NCBI GenBank assembly: GCA_037179515.1
Contig: JAXCGZ010003875.1
Location: 1 to 64,000, forward strand
Direction: 5' to 3'
DNA from: Halocaridina rubra
Taxonomy: Eukaryota > Arthropoda > Malacostraca > Decapoda > Atyidae
DNA length: 64,000 bases
Part shown: piece after piece, positions 37,256 to 51,936 of the stretch
Position numbering within the stretch: position 1 is the first letter of the stretch
How the letters are laid out: every line of letters begins with the position of its first letter
Notes under the pieces: generated by a model
What the model was told of the DNA's origin: nothing
Databases searched by the model: none
What the model saw: only the letters and a program-made list of their open reading frames with translations
Position numbers and translations under genes: made by a program

Positions 37256-37390
37256 TCTATGTACGGTTGTGAAACTTATCTATGCCCATTATCATTGTTT
37301 CTTATGGAAAATGACTCGTTACATTACGCGAAAATTACAATACACGGCACTTCTGAAAACCTATCTTTGCGTTATTACAAGAACTAGATG

Positions 37391-38560
37391 TACATCAAAA
37401 GAAATGCATATCAGATGAGGAATATAAATCGATATATGCATCAGGTTCCAATCCAGGCACTATGTATGGATTATCAAAATTACACGAAGTGAATATTCCC
37501 CTCCACCCTGTACTCTCATCATTCAAGTCTTTTAATTATAATTTATCAAAATTTCTCTTAATTCATCTAGAGCATCTCACTAGGAACAATTACTCATTGT
37601 CGAATTCATATGAATTTTTCAATGACATGAAACACTTAAGACTAGATGATAAGTCATTCATTGTTTGCCTCGACATTGCGTCTCTCTACACTAATGTACC
37701 TGTTAGTGAAGCTGTTTGACGTCTTTACCAATCTGATGTATGAGAATGATAATAGTTTTCTGGGCATGGACCGTTTGTTGTTCGAAAAAAATGCTGAATT
37801 TAGCTGTGGGAGACTCATACTTCTCATTCAATGACATTTACTACAAACAAACTAAAGGATTGGCAATGGGATGTCCATTATCTGCTACATTATCTAACAT
37901 ATTTTTATCTTTTCATGAAACACCCTGGTTAAATGGTTGTCCTGAAGAGTTCAAACCTATTTTGTGTAAAATATACGTTTCTGATCTTCGGAAAACAAGA
38001 ACACGCCCAATGGTTTTTTGACTATATGAACAACAAGCATAATAAAATAAAGTTTACAATGGAGGTAGAAAATGATAATAAAATCTCATTTATAGATATG
38101 CTAATCATTAAACAAAATAAGTTAGTTATAAACATTTACAGAAAACCATAATTTTCTGATCTTGGTGTAAATGTCATATGCTGTTGCCACGAAAATTTTA
38201 AGCATAATTCATTTTGTACATTGTTGCATAGAACATATAGATTATATTAATTTTCACAATGAAATAGCTTTCTTACTTAGTTTCTTTGTTGCAAATGGAT
38301 ATCCACCCATTATATTTTATGAACATCTTAGAAATTTTCTTAATTAGATTTGTCTCCTAAACTTGTAAAGGAAGGTCCCAAAAAGATGCAGATGTACATA
38401 CAATTGCACTACCTTAACGATAGTTTAAACTATTACATAAGAAAACAATAAATTACAACTTTCTACGAATGCTACCCTCATATAAAACCATTAATTTTAT
38501 TTTATAACAACCATAAATTTAAAACTTATGTAATCCATAAGGACAAGTAACCTGACTCGT
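37391..38560 (+). pseudogene. Penelope-like element 1, second part
   Basis: Frames in order: ISDEEYKSIYASGSNPGTMY followed by GLSKLHE, HPVLSSFKSFNYNLSKFL, SFIVCLDIASLYTNVPVSEA (first catalytic Asp, 37673), YKQTKGLAMGCPLSATLSNI and FLSFHETPWLNGCPEEFKPI. Next come the site of the YVDD box (reading IYVSD, then a frameshift) and NKHNKIKFTMEVENDNKISF, then IDMLI. The order and wording are those of Penelope RT. The GIY-YIG endonuclease is not adjacent. Multiple stops follow to 38560. Confidence 0.85.
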
Positions 38561-38727
38561 TTTGTTCGATGGTAGTTTACCAATTTAACTACTACTACTA
38601 CCACTACTACTACTATTAATAATAATGATAATGGATTAAACCAACTTACGAGTAATCCATGAAAAAGAGAGAGAGAAAAAAATTATCAAACCACATCTAA
38701 TATATATAATATATCAAACCACAGCTA

Positions 38728-39334
<607 letters not shown>

Positions 39335-40129
39335 AATTGTGTTTACGGGAAAGAACCCAAAGCTCGTATCTTCCTGTCTCCTGATCGGTTCCATTTTGTA
39401 CTTAGTGATACTTATTATACCTGTCCTTAAAACTATGGATTGAGATAGCATTAACTACCTCCTCGCTTAGCGAATTCCAATTATCAACTACTCTTACACT
39501 GAAAAAGAATTTCCTTACATCCTGCAAAGAAATTTTCTTACGAAGCTTCAAACTATGATCTCTAGTTCTAGAGCCAACCATACCAAAATATCGATCTCTA
39601 TCCACTCTATCATAACCATGAAGGAATTTAAAGACTGTCACCATATCCCCCCTTAATCTTCTAGCTTCGAGTGATGGTAAGTTTAATTCCCTCAGCCTCT
39701 CATCATAACTGAGATTGCGTATTTCTGGCTCCAGTTTCGTGGCATGTCTTTGAACATTTTCAAGCTTAGCTATGTGCTTTTTCAAGTGTGGATTCCAAAA
39801 GGGGACTGCATATTCGAGTTTTGGCCTCACATAGGTTACATAAATATTTTTGAACATTTCCTTGTCCATGTGCCTGAAGGCTACCCTTACATTTGATAAG
39901 AATGCATATGCTGCCCTTACTATGCCATTTATATGTATTTCTGGAGACAAATCTGCCAGTATGTTTACTCCTAGATCTCTCTCATTTTCTGTCTCTTGAA
40001 GTTGTACTCCAGCCACCGAGTAGTGAAGCGTGGGCCTTCTTGCACTTGTACCCATTCTCATTACCTTACATTTTGAAGTATTGAATTTCATTAGCCACTT
40101 TTCTGACCACTCATGCAGACTATTTAGAT
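39335..40129 (-). pseudogene. Rex1-type LINE copy (c), 3' half
   Basis: The minus-strand frame resumes at LNSLHEWSEKWLMKFNTSKC (40129) and runs to DRYNKYH at 39402, then 3' UTR to CACAATTAGGTAAA at 39335. Its upstream half lies at 50844-51420, on the other side of the LTR element. The break falls between QED and LNSLHEW of one protein. Confidence 0.9.
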
Positions 40130-40802
40130 TATCACATGACTGAAGTCTTGCTGAAGTCACATGAAAGCCTGCTGAAGCCAGAATCTGAAAGTGTAACAAA
40201 TCTGGAGGAGTAACGGTCGAGAACACAGATGGTTTATTACATGCCCTCACTTTTATTGGGTTTTGGGTCCAGACCCTGCTTTCCCTTGGAGCCACCAAGA
40301 TTTATGGCTAGACAAACGGAACTAATTTCCGGCGTTATGCACTCCAAGAGGCCTAAAATACAAGGGACCCTCGGTCCTCGAAAACACCACCCAAAGGTTG
40401 TAAACATCTGACCTACATTGGTATGTCCACGCCCTGGAGAGAGAGAGGCCCCAATAGCTGCAGCGATTTAGAACTTCTTCTGTTTAATAGGCCTGCTGAA
40501 ATAGCCCCTTCCCAAAGAGGAGGGACTCCTCTTGGAACCTGAAGTCTATTGGCAGAACTGGATTTCACGACACGCCCTACCCATGGGGTATTTCAAGAAT
40601 CCCCAAGGCAGACAGTCAGTTAGTCAAAATCTTACCAGGGGCACGAATAAATCATAGATTTTTATAGTCATGGGGGGGGGCACTGAGGTGTCGAATATGT
40701 TGTACTCTAGAATAAATTAAGGTAAAGGAACCACCTCTTGTCCATTCTTACCTTGCACCCTTCTGATTAAAAGTAATGTAAGTGACTAAAATCACTACGA
40801 CA
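40130..40802 (+). repeat. 5' LTR of the 10.7-kb element
   Basis: A direct repeat of 50170-50843. It contains AGAATAAATTAAGG, a possible polyadenylation signal, about 90 bp from its end and a G8-9 run. Confidence 0.93.
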
Positions 40803-40894
40803 ATCTGGTGGCAGTGTGGTACGATCCCACGTCGGGACACATATGAAGAGACTCTCATATCAGGAGAAACCAGTGCGAAGAAAAGAAAATAAGA

Positions 40895-41619
40895 ATGGCA
40901 AACGCAGAAATCCAGTATCTCCCAATTCAAGAAATGAGTGACGAGGCCAAACACCGGAGAATTCTCGAATTGGAGGAGCACGTGCGGCGCCTACAAACTC
41001 CTGCCGACGCCGCTCCGTCGAGAAGGAAGTTGGTCAACGCCGACAGAGAAACCGATGCCTCAAACATCGACGAACATCCTGCCGCTCCAAACCCCGTGGT
41101 GACACAGGGAATGAGCAGGACATGCCCCCACCACGTGCCCTGGTTGTAAAGGCGCCTCGAGTCAAGGATTCATCTTTATACTTCGACGGCGCAAATGTAA
41201 AAGACCTCGAATGTCCGTCCATAATTCCCGCGGCCGACTTCCTGAAACACTTGGGTCAGCGGATGAAAAGTGCTGAGTGAACAGACGAGTACCTAATTTA
41301 TGAAATAGTACAAAGGTGCACCCGATTTACGGCCGAGACCGTATGCAGAGATGAGTGGTCAAAGATAAAACATTTGGAAACTTTTAAGGAACTATTCCTA
41401 AGATATTTCTTAGTGAGTCGAAGTGTGACCGGGGCTTTGAGTAAAAAAGCCCCTTGCCACAAGTACATGTCGCCGGATCCAGCCAAGAAGATGGTGATTC
41501 GTCAATTCTACGCTAGAGATGGAGAAGCTGGGGGAATCTCCTGCGCCCAGAAGGAAGAAGAACCCCCTCCTCCATTGTCTTCTGCCATGATGTTCTTCAG
41601 GACCACCTCCTTAAAATAG
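40895..41619 (+). pseudogene. gag-like remnant of the 10.7-kb LTR element
   Basis: The ATG at 40895 gives MANAEIQYLPIQEMSDEAKH and a helical segment (RRILELEEHVRRLQTP). The frame shifts near 41120 to PPRALVVKAPRVKDSSLYFD, then GAN and ADFLKHLGQRMKSAE with a stop at about 41278. ETFKELFLRYFLVSRSVTGA and a tail ending FFRTTSLK at 41619 follow. WSKIKHLETFKELFLRYF resembles the capsid region of LTR-retrotransposon gag proteins. No zinc knuckle is seen. At least two lesions. Confidence 0.55.
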
Positions 41620-44106
41620 CTAAGTACTTGTGACCTGTATCCAGTGAGTAATGGGACAATTATTAAAAGAAATTGAGGTCGGTGGACGCCGCCATTTTAC
41701 CTTGTAGTTATGCTTTGACTCAGCCAACCTGCCTATGAGGGGTGTGGCTCCTAATAAGTTAATAAAAGTAGAATTTCTGTACCCATTACTAACATGGATA
41801 ATTTGTACTAATAGCTATAAGCAGTAATAAACTCCATTTTTGTTATTATTTGAAGAATAGAACGAGTAATTGCGTTTAAAGGGTGTTCCATTTATTTGTA
41901 TTAATGCCTGAATTGAATTTTAAGAACGCAAATGTATTGATTTTAATTGAAAAATTTAATGTACGTGAAATCATTATTATAGTAATTCCTTAAAGTGAAG
42001 ACTAACTGAGTCTACAAATAGAATATAAGTAGTAGAATTTTTATATACTCCAAAATGCACGCAAGAATTATAGTGAGAAGTATACTTGAATCCTCTTTTA
42101 AGGTTTTTCTTTTAACCACGTGTGATTTCCAAGAAAGGAATGCGGAAATGACCAATCGATCTTCCAACCTCCTTATTATAAAGATATAGTAATTGTACTG
42201 ATCTTTGATATATAAAGTACGTGCAAAATAATTTTTTATATTAATTTCTTAAAGCGTAAGAACTCGAGTGATAAGATCCTTGCACCTGTTTTCAAGGTTT
42301 TTTCTTTTTCTTTTTTTTGTTTCTTTCCTCCGCGGGAGTAATATTTTAGCGAAAGAAAGACATAAATGACAGATCGTTTTTTTAATGTTGTTTTGATGGG
42401 GAATTGATATTACGATACGTGTGTGGCATATCTTTCTGAAGAATAAGAAATTTTTGTGATATTATTTAGATATGAGTTTTTTTATTTTGCGCTATGCAGG
42501 CGAAAGTAACAGTAAATTCGAGTGAATTTGTGCTGTGCTGGAATAGGGGAGGTTTTTCAGGGTCACCCTAACGTAGCTTCAAGGGAGTAGAATGTCTGTT
42601 TGTTTGTCTGTTAGACTGGGACCTAGGACTGGTGAGGCAGTCATATGACCACGCGGCCCACCCGAGATTTCACCTTAACACTCCTTCAGAGTGGTAGGGG
42701 AAGGGAAACCAACGTTGCAAATAGAAGGGAATTTTACAGAGAGAAAGGGAATGCAAGTTCAAATGTGATATAGCGAATGTGATAGCGAATGAGTATGCCT
42801 GACCGGGGGTATAATGGGGGGGTTTGCTCTAGGGGGTGAAATCGCGGAAAGCATCATTAGGAAGCATGATTGGGGGAGTCTGCAAGGGTAGTTCCCCTGC
42901 TCTGCTGGGTCCTTCTGCATGCCATATCAGAGTATATTCATGGGAGGTGATGCGCTGTTGCAATATCTATTGAGGGATATTTTTGAGAGAATGATTCTCC
43001 ACCTGCCTAGATATGGTTGAGATGCCAAGTTTGTTTTATTTTTGTTTCGTCCCCTACTCCGCCAATGAGATTATTATTCGATTTCCGAGAGTTCCAAGAT
43101 AAATATTACGCGATAAAGGACGTGAATCTATGGATGATTCTTTATTTTTTTGCTAGCTGCAGTATATACATTATTTGTCCGAGGAAATGTGTTAGATATA
43201 TAAAATAAAACTTTGGAAGTTTTAGCCATGATAATGTTTATCAAAATTATTTCAGCTTGGTCATAAAGAGAGAGTATGAGCTGACACGAAATGACAACAA
43301 GAATATCACCCAGCCGTTTCCCATATTTGAGAGAGCAGAAGTTGATCCAGAAGCCAAAGGAACAGGGGAGAAAACAACGCCCACATGCACACCCCCTGTA
43401 AAAGCTAGTCAGCCGCAGCCCTGAAGGCAAACCTTGGGCAGTATAAGAGCAGAAAAAAATTAAAGTAATAAAAGGGGAGGGTAATAATAAAAGTACCCAA
43501 CCGTGCGTAAGTATGAGCGAACAGACAGAACAGTTATATGTTGAACTTCTCCCTGGCCCAGAGGTAATTCTGCTGTATAGTAATTCAAATAAGTCAAATT
43601 CGAGATAGTAAAAGAATATATATATTCTCTGTTTTAATTGTTCCTGTACAACTCCTTACGAGATTATGAAACTTAAGCAAAATGCATTCTTTACTGTTGC
43701 GAATGAAATATACTTTTTGTTTTTATTATTGCATACACAGAGACAGACTTTTTATATTTTTTCAGATTCCCGTTTTTTTTCTTTGTAGTTTGTTGTATGA
43801 AGAAAAATCTTTAAAATCTTAATCCCTTTGATATATTATAATTAAAGAGTTTTAGAAAAAGATTATCCAGAGATAATTATTGTTAATCACTATCATTGTC
43901 ATGGATTTATAATTACAGTTGAGCTAATTAATATAATTGAGATTATTAGACATTATCTGTTGAGTTTGAAATTACTAACTTAATGATACTTAAGTCCTTT
44001 TAAGACGTCTGTTAAGAAAAAGATATTTGTACATTTGTTGATAGTAGTAGAGATATTGTCACATATGATTTTAATATTTTGCTTTAATTTCATCAGAGAG
44101 ATGTTG
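41620..44106. other. LTR-element interior, no recognisable pol
   Basis: About 2.5 kb with no RT or integrase motif. ACGCCGCCATTTTACC (41689-41704) contains a YY1-like core. GTAAGTATG at about 43507 resembles a splice donor and overlaps a short ATG frame. The region 42540-43430 is relatively GC-rich and may be captured or 5' leader sequence. Confidence 0.45.
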
Positions 44107-46820
44107 TTATATAGTGTGATTACCTAATTGTGATTACCTAATTGTGTTTACGGGAAAGAGCCCAAAGCTCGTATCTTCCCGTCTCCTCATCGGTTCCATT
44201 TTATACTTAGTGATACTTATCATACCTGTCCTTAAAACTATGGATTGAGATAGCATTAACTACCTCCTCGCTTAGCGAATTCCAATTATCAACTACTCTT
44301 ACACTGAAAAAGTATTTTCTTACATCCTGCAAAGAAGTTTTCTTACGAAGCTTCAAACTATGACCTCTAGTTCTAGAGCCAGCCATATCAAAATATCGAT
44401 CCCTATCCACCCTATCATAACCATGAAGGAATTTAAAGACTGTCCCCATATCCCCCCTCACTCTTCTAGCTTCCAGTGATGGTAAGTCTAATTCCCTCAG
44501 CCTCTCATCATAACTGAGATTGCGTATTTCTGGCTCCAGTTTCGTGGCATGTCTTTGAACTTTTTCAAGCTTAGCTATGTGCTTTTTCAAGTGCGGATTC
44601 CAAACGGGGGCTGCATATTCGAGTTTTGGCCTCACATAGGTTACATAAATATTTCTGAACATTTCCTTGTCCATGTGCCTGAAGGCTACCCTTACATTTG
44701 ATAAGAATGCATATGCTGCCCTTACTATGCCATTTATATGTATTTCTGGAGACAAATCTGTCAGTATGTTTACTCCTAGATCTCTCTCATTTTCTGTCTC
44801 TTGAAGTTGTACTCCAGCCACCGAGTAGTCAAGTTTGGGCCTTCTTGCACTTGTACCCATTCTCATTACCTTACATTTTGAAGTATTGAATTTCATTAGC
44901 CACTTTTCTGACCACTCATGCAGATTATTTAGATCCTCCTGAAGTTCTCTACCATTGTTCTCGTTTTTTACTTTCTTCACAATCTTTGCATCATCTGCAA
45001 ACATATTCATGAATGAATTTACAGACTCTGGTAGGTCATTTACATATACAAGGAACAAAAGTGGCCCTAAAACTGAACCCTGTGGAACTCCACTACTAAC
45101 TCTTCTTTATTCAGACACTGAGTGTCTTACTCTAACCCTCTGTTCCCTTCCTTCTAAGTAAGTTTTTATCCATTCCAAAACATTTCCACCTATTCTAGCC
45201 ATTGATTGCAGCTTCCTAATAAATCTCCCATGTGGAACAGTGTCAAACACTTTCTGGAAGTCTAGGAATATGCAATCTGCCCAGCCCTCTCTTTCCTGTA
45301 AGATTTGGCTTACCTCATCATAAAATTCTAATAAGTTTGTTACTGTTGATCTACCTTCTCTGAAGCCACGTTGCCTCACTGACAAAAAGTTGAAGGATTC
45401 CAAGTGAAGAGAGATATGCTTCCTTAGTAGTTTCTCCATAGCTTTGCAAACTATGCTGGTCAAGGAAACTGGTCTATAGTTCAGAGCCGTATCCCTCCTT
45501 CCCTTTTTGAAGATAGGTATCACATTTGCTTGTTTCCAGCATCTTGGAATCTCCCCCGACTTCAGTGACTCATTAAATATGATACTTAGTGCCACTGATA
45601 TTGTGTTTGCGCATTTTTTAAGCACATGAGGGGATATGTCACCAGGACCTGTAGCTTTATGAACATCTAAATCCATCAGCGCTTTGCATACCTCTGTGGC
45701 TGTAAGGTTGATGTTCTCTAATACCGGCCCTTGAGCTTCTATCACTGCAATCTGAGGGGGTGGGGTATTTTCTACTGTAAATACTGACTGAAACTCCTTG
45801 TTCAATTCTTTGCAGATCTCTTCATCCGTCTCAGTGATGCTTCCATCCGCTCTCTTTAGCCTTAAAACCTGTTCTTTTACCTTCAGTTTTCCTCTGATAA
45901 AGCTGTGGAAGAGCTTGGGATTTTCTTTAGCCTTCCTGGTGATGTCCCTCTCATAGTCTCTCTCTGCCTCTCTCCTTTTACTTAGGTAGTCATTTCTTGC
46001 TCTTTTGTAGGTTTGCCAGGCATTTATGTTTTTTCTCCTCCTATACCTTTTCCAGCATTTGTCTCTCCACTCCTTAGCTCTTTTACACCCATTATCGAAC
46101 CATTTCTCTCTGGCATGAATTACACCTTCTTTGGTGACAGGTATGCAGCAATCTACTATCTTCCCATATTTCTCACAAAAGATGTCATACATTTCTTGTA
46201 CAGATTTGTTGTAAAATAAGGTTCTCCAGTCAATAACTGCAAAAAGCTCATTCATTTTGATGTAATCTCCTTTCGGATAGTTCCTCCTCATGTCCTCAGT
46301 GCCTCTACTCTCAGGAAGAATATCATCAATGATATACTCCATCAACAACACACAGTGGTCACTCTTTCCAATTGGTGGTTCATACTCAATTTTTTCAATA
46401 TCCAACACATTATCTGTGAACACTAGATCAAGTAGTGATGGCTCATCCCCACCCCTGGCCCTCTGTTGGTTCCATTACATGTTGGTGTAGGAAATTCCCT
46501 TGTACGCAATCTAGGAATCTTGCCCCGAATGAGTCCTCACCACTGTGTGGGTCAAGATTTATCCAATCTATCTCTTTATGATTAAAGTCTCCCATAATCA
46601 AAATCCTGCATTTTTTTTCCCGTGCCATGTTAACAACTGAGTTTATGACTTCAATAGTACCTATATGACTTTCCTCATAAACTTCAAGCCTATTTTGGTT
46701 CCTTGGTGGGTTGTATACAACAGTTATTATAATGCTCTCTGACCCAGTATTTATGCGAGCAACAAGAAATTCCTTGAACTCACTTTCTATAGCCAAGTTT
46801 ATTTCTTCGACTTGAATCCT
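44107..46820 (-). mobile_element. Rex1-type LINE copy (f), longest copy, inside the LTR element
   Basis: The 3' end at 44107-44155 shows two tandem 14-bp units CACAATTAGGTAAT (read on the minus strand) after GGGCTCTTTCCCGTAAA. The coding region follows upstream to the endonuclease at 46796. The 5' end is truncated near 46820. It lies between the LTRs of the 10.7-kb element, hence is younger than that insertion or was carried with it. Confidence 0.9.
44207..46796 (-). pseudogene. Rex1-type LINE ORF2 (endonuclease and RT), three frame blocks
   Basis: Block 1 (46796-46443) is an endonuclease segment with VVYNPPRNQ and ILIMGDFNHKEIDW. Block 2 (46423-45107) has VFTDNVLDIEKIEYEPPIGK then SDHC, the EN end, a linker rich in KRxR (KCWKRYRRRKNINAWQTYKR), and RT motifs ANVIPIFKKGRRDTALNYRP, CIFLDFQKVFDTVPHGR and HSVSE. 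Block 3 (45058-44207) has LVYVNDLPESVNSFMNMFAD with FADD, HEWSEKWLMKFNTSKCKVM and DLGVNIL, then the C-terminal domain to DRYDKYH. A frame break at about 46430 and a small indel at about 45105 (TTTATTC for TCCATTC) separate the blocks. Little repair would restore it; as it stands it is inactive. Confidence 0.92.
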
Positions 46821-47213
46821 GTGTGCTTCGACTCAACCCTCTGATTTACAGAAAGAGAGAAGATTGTCATGATAGACAAGGATGTGTATGCTATTTTAGT
46901 AAAGCCCTTTTGCAATATTGAACAGAAAGGAAGGGATTTATGATTCGATGTTTCTGCAGTTGTACACTAAGTTCTTTTGCTTTTGGTTTTTGTTAATTGG
47001 GGAATAAGAATAGCCCTCTGACAATAAACGTAAAACTCTACCAATAGTCATTGCTCACGTTTGTTCACTTTCATTTGTTTATTTATTCTTTTATTATGTA
47101 GAGATACTCCGCGATAATTTATTTTTTTTAAATTTCAGTGCAGGTAAAGGAAGGAAGCCTGTCTCACCTAACCACGTGGGTGGATACCGCAACGTATTTC
47201 ACGGTCGCCCAGT

Positions 47214-47310
<97 letters not shown>

Positions 47311-47581
47311 CTCTGAGACTGACATGAGCTCCTTCCCATGCTAAGAGAATGTTGCCGTCATTGATTCTTTTTTGTTTTTTTTTTCCAGCGAAGCTAGGCG
47401 ATAACTGTGCCTACATTTTATTTTAGTTGATACATTTTTGCATGCTGTTATTGCATAAATACTGATAAGACATTGGTAGTACCGACTTTTGCATAAATAT
47501 TTTCGCCACATATCGCAACTGTTTAGAGAATAGATAAAACGCCCATTGACAAATTGGGGAGCCCGAAAGTTGCCGTTTATG
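46821..47581. other. LTR-element interior with (CT)n
   Basis: No gene is recognised. A (CT)n array spans about 47217-47306. A CTGATTTACAG acceptor-like site lies near 46850. Confidence 0.5.
47217..47306. repeat. (CT)n microsatellite
   Basis: About 90 bp of uninterrupted CT. Confidence 0.97.
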
Positions 47582-50157
<2,576 letters not shown>

Positions 50158-50169
50158 AGTGGGGAGGGA

Positions 50170-50843
50170 TGTCGCATGACTGAAGTCTTGCTGAAGTCGC
50201 ATGAAAGCTTGCTGAAGCCAGAATCTGAAAGTGTAACAAATCTGGAGGAGTAACAGTCGAGGACACAGATGGTTTATTACATGCCCTCACTTTTATTGGG
50301 TTTTGGGTCCAGACCCTGCTTTCCCTTGGAGCCACCAAGATTTATGGCTAGACAAACGGAACTAATTTCTGGCGCCATGCACTCCAAGAGGCCTAAAATA
50401 CAAGGGATGCTCGGTCCTCGAAAACACCACCCAAAGGTTGTAAACATTTGACCTACATTGGTATGTCCACGCCCTGGAGAGAGAGAGGGCCCAATAGCTG
50501 CAGCGATTTAGAACTTCTTCTGTTTAATAGGCCTGCTGAAATAGCCCCTCCCCAAAGAGGCGGGACTCCTCTTGGAACCTGAAGTCTATTGGCAGAACTG
50601 GATTTCACGACACGCCCTGCCGATGGGGTATTTCAAGAATCCCCGAGGCAGACAGTCAGTTAGTTAGAATCTTACCAGGGGCACGAATAGATCATATATT
50701 TTGATAGTCATGGGGGGGGGGCATTGAGGCGTCGAATATGTTGTACTCTAGAATAAATTAAGATATAGGAACCACCGCTTGTCCATTCTTACCTTGCACC
50801 CTTCTGATTAAAAGTAATGTAAGTGACTAAAATCAGTACGACA
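50170..50843 (+). repeat. 3' LTR of the 10.7-kb element
   Basis: Begins TGTCGCATGACTGAAG after the polypurine tract and ends AGTACGACA. ACATCCTCCTGAAG of the Rex1 copy follows. Confidence 0.93.
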
Positions 50844-51420
50844 ACATCCTCCTGAAGTTTTCTTCCATTGTTCTCGCTTTTTACTTTCTTCACAATCTTT
50901 GCATCATCTGCAAACATATTCATGAATGAATTTACAGACTCTGGTAGGTCATTTATATATACAAGGAACAAAAGTGGCCCTAAAACTGAACCCTGTGGAA
51001 CTCCACTACTAACTCTTCTCCATTCAGACACTGAGTGTCTTACTCTAACTCTCTGTTCCCTTCCTTCTAAGTAAGTTTTTATCCATTCCAAGACATTTCC
51101 TCCTATTCTAGCCATTGCTTGCAGCTTCCTAATAAGTCTCCCATGTGGAACAGTGTCAAACGCTTTCTGGAAGTCTAGGAATATGCAATCTGCCCAGCCC
51201 TCTCTTTCCTGTAAGATTCGGCTTACCTCATCATAAAATTCTAATAAGTTTGATACTGTTGATCTACCTTCTCTGAAGCCATGTTGCCTTACTGACAAAA
51301 AGTTGAAGGATTCCAAGTGAAGAGAGATATGTTTCCTTAGTAGTTTCTCCATAACTTTGCAAACTATGCTGGTCAAGGAAACTGGTCTATAGTTCAGAGC
51401 CGTATCCCTCCTTCCCTTCA
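50844..51420 (-). pseudogene. Rex1-type LINE copy (c), 5' half
   Basis: Minus-strand RT from GRRDTALNYRPVSLTSIVCK (51418) through CIFLDFQKAFDTVPHGR, EWRRVSSGVPQGSVLGPLLF and MFADDAKIVKKVK to NNGRKLQED, where the LTR element interrupts it. The intact FADD and SGVPQGS motifs show the copy was not badly decayed before the interruption. Confidence 0.9.
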
Positions 51421-51424
51421 CTCC

Positions 51425-51936
51425 TGTACTTACCTAACTGTGTTTACGGGAAAGAGCCCAAAGCTCGTATCTTCCCGTCTCCACATTGGTTCCATTTTAT
51501 ACTTAGTGATACTTATCATACCTGTCCTTAAAACTATGGATTGAGATAGCACTAACTACCTCCTCGCTTAGCCAATTCCAATTATCAACTACTCTTACAC
51601 TGAAAAAGTATTTCCTTACATCCTGCAAAGAAGTTTTCTTACGAAGCTTCAAACTATGACCTCTAGTTCTAGAGCCAGCCATATCAAAATATCGATCCCT
51701 ATCCATTCTATCATAACCATGAAGGAATTTAAAGACTGTCACCATATCCCCCTCAATCTTCTAGCTTCCAGTGATGGTAAGTCTAATTCCCTCAGCCTCT
51801 CATCATAACTGAGATTGCGTATTTCTGGCACCAGTTTCGTGGCATGTCTTTGAACTTTTTCAAGCTTAGCTATGTGCTTTTTCAAGTGCGGATTCCAAAA
51901 GGGGGCTGCATATTCGAGTTTTGGCCTCACATAGGT
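51425..51936 (-). pseudogene. Rex1-type LINE copy (d), 3' fragment
   Basis: Minus-strand sequence RPKLEYAAPFWNPHLKKHIA (51930) continues to DRYDKYH at 51503 with one frameshift near 51740, then 3' UTR to about 51425. At its 5' side it stops within the codons for TYVRPKLEY, exactly where the inverted terminus of Penelope-like element 2 begins. Confidence 0.87.

Larger units (their letters stand above)
35448..37390 (+). mobile_element. Satellite-bearing TA-flanked DNA element, copy 1 (split by Rex1)
   Basis: The ends CACCTAGTTC and GAACTAGATG are 10-bp inverted repeats with one mismatch. The element interrupts Penelope-like coding sequence. It holds three 179-bp units (35600-36120) and an AT-rich tail containing TTGTTTACTGTACAGTAAAT. 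Near its right end is TGGTTGTGAAAC-like sequence with CTTATGGAAAATG. Rex1 copy (b) is inserted at 36299-37255. Copy 2 (54918) lacks that insertion and gives the empty site. No transposase ORF was found. Class (Tc1/mariner-pogo-like) is inferred from the TA flanks. Confidence 0.75.

Noticed and set aside
43507..43563. Short ATG frame and GTAAGTATG donor inside the LTR element
   Set aside because: The ATG overlaps the donor and nothing upstream codes, so it was not called as an exon.
50170..50843. Solo LTR
   Set aside because: The Rex1 frame continues from this LTR's right flank to the left flank of the LTR at 40130, so the two are a pair bounding one element.
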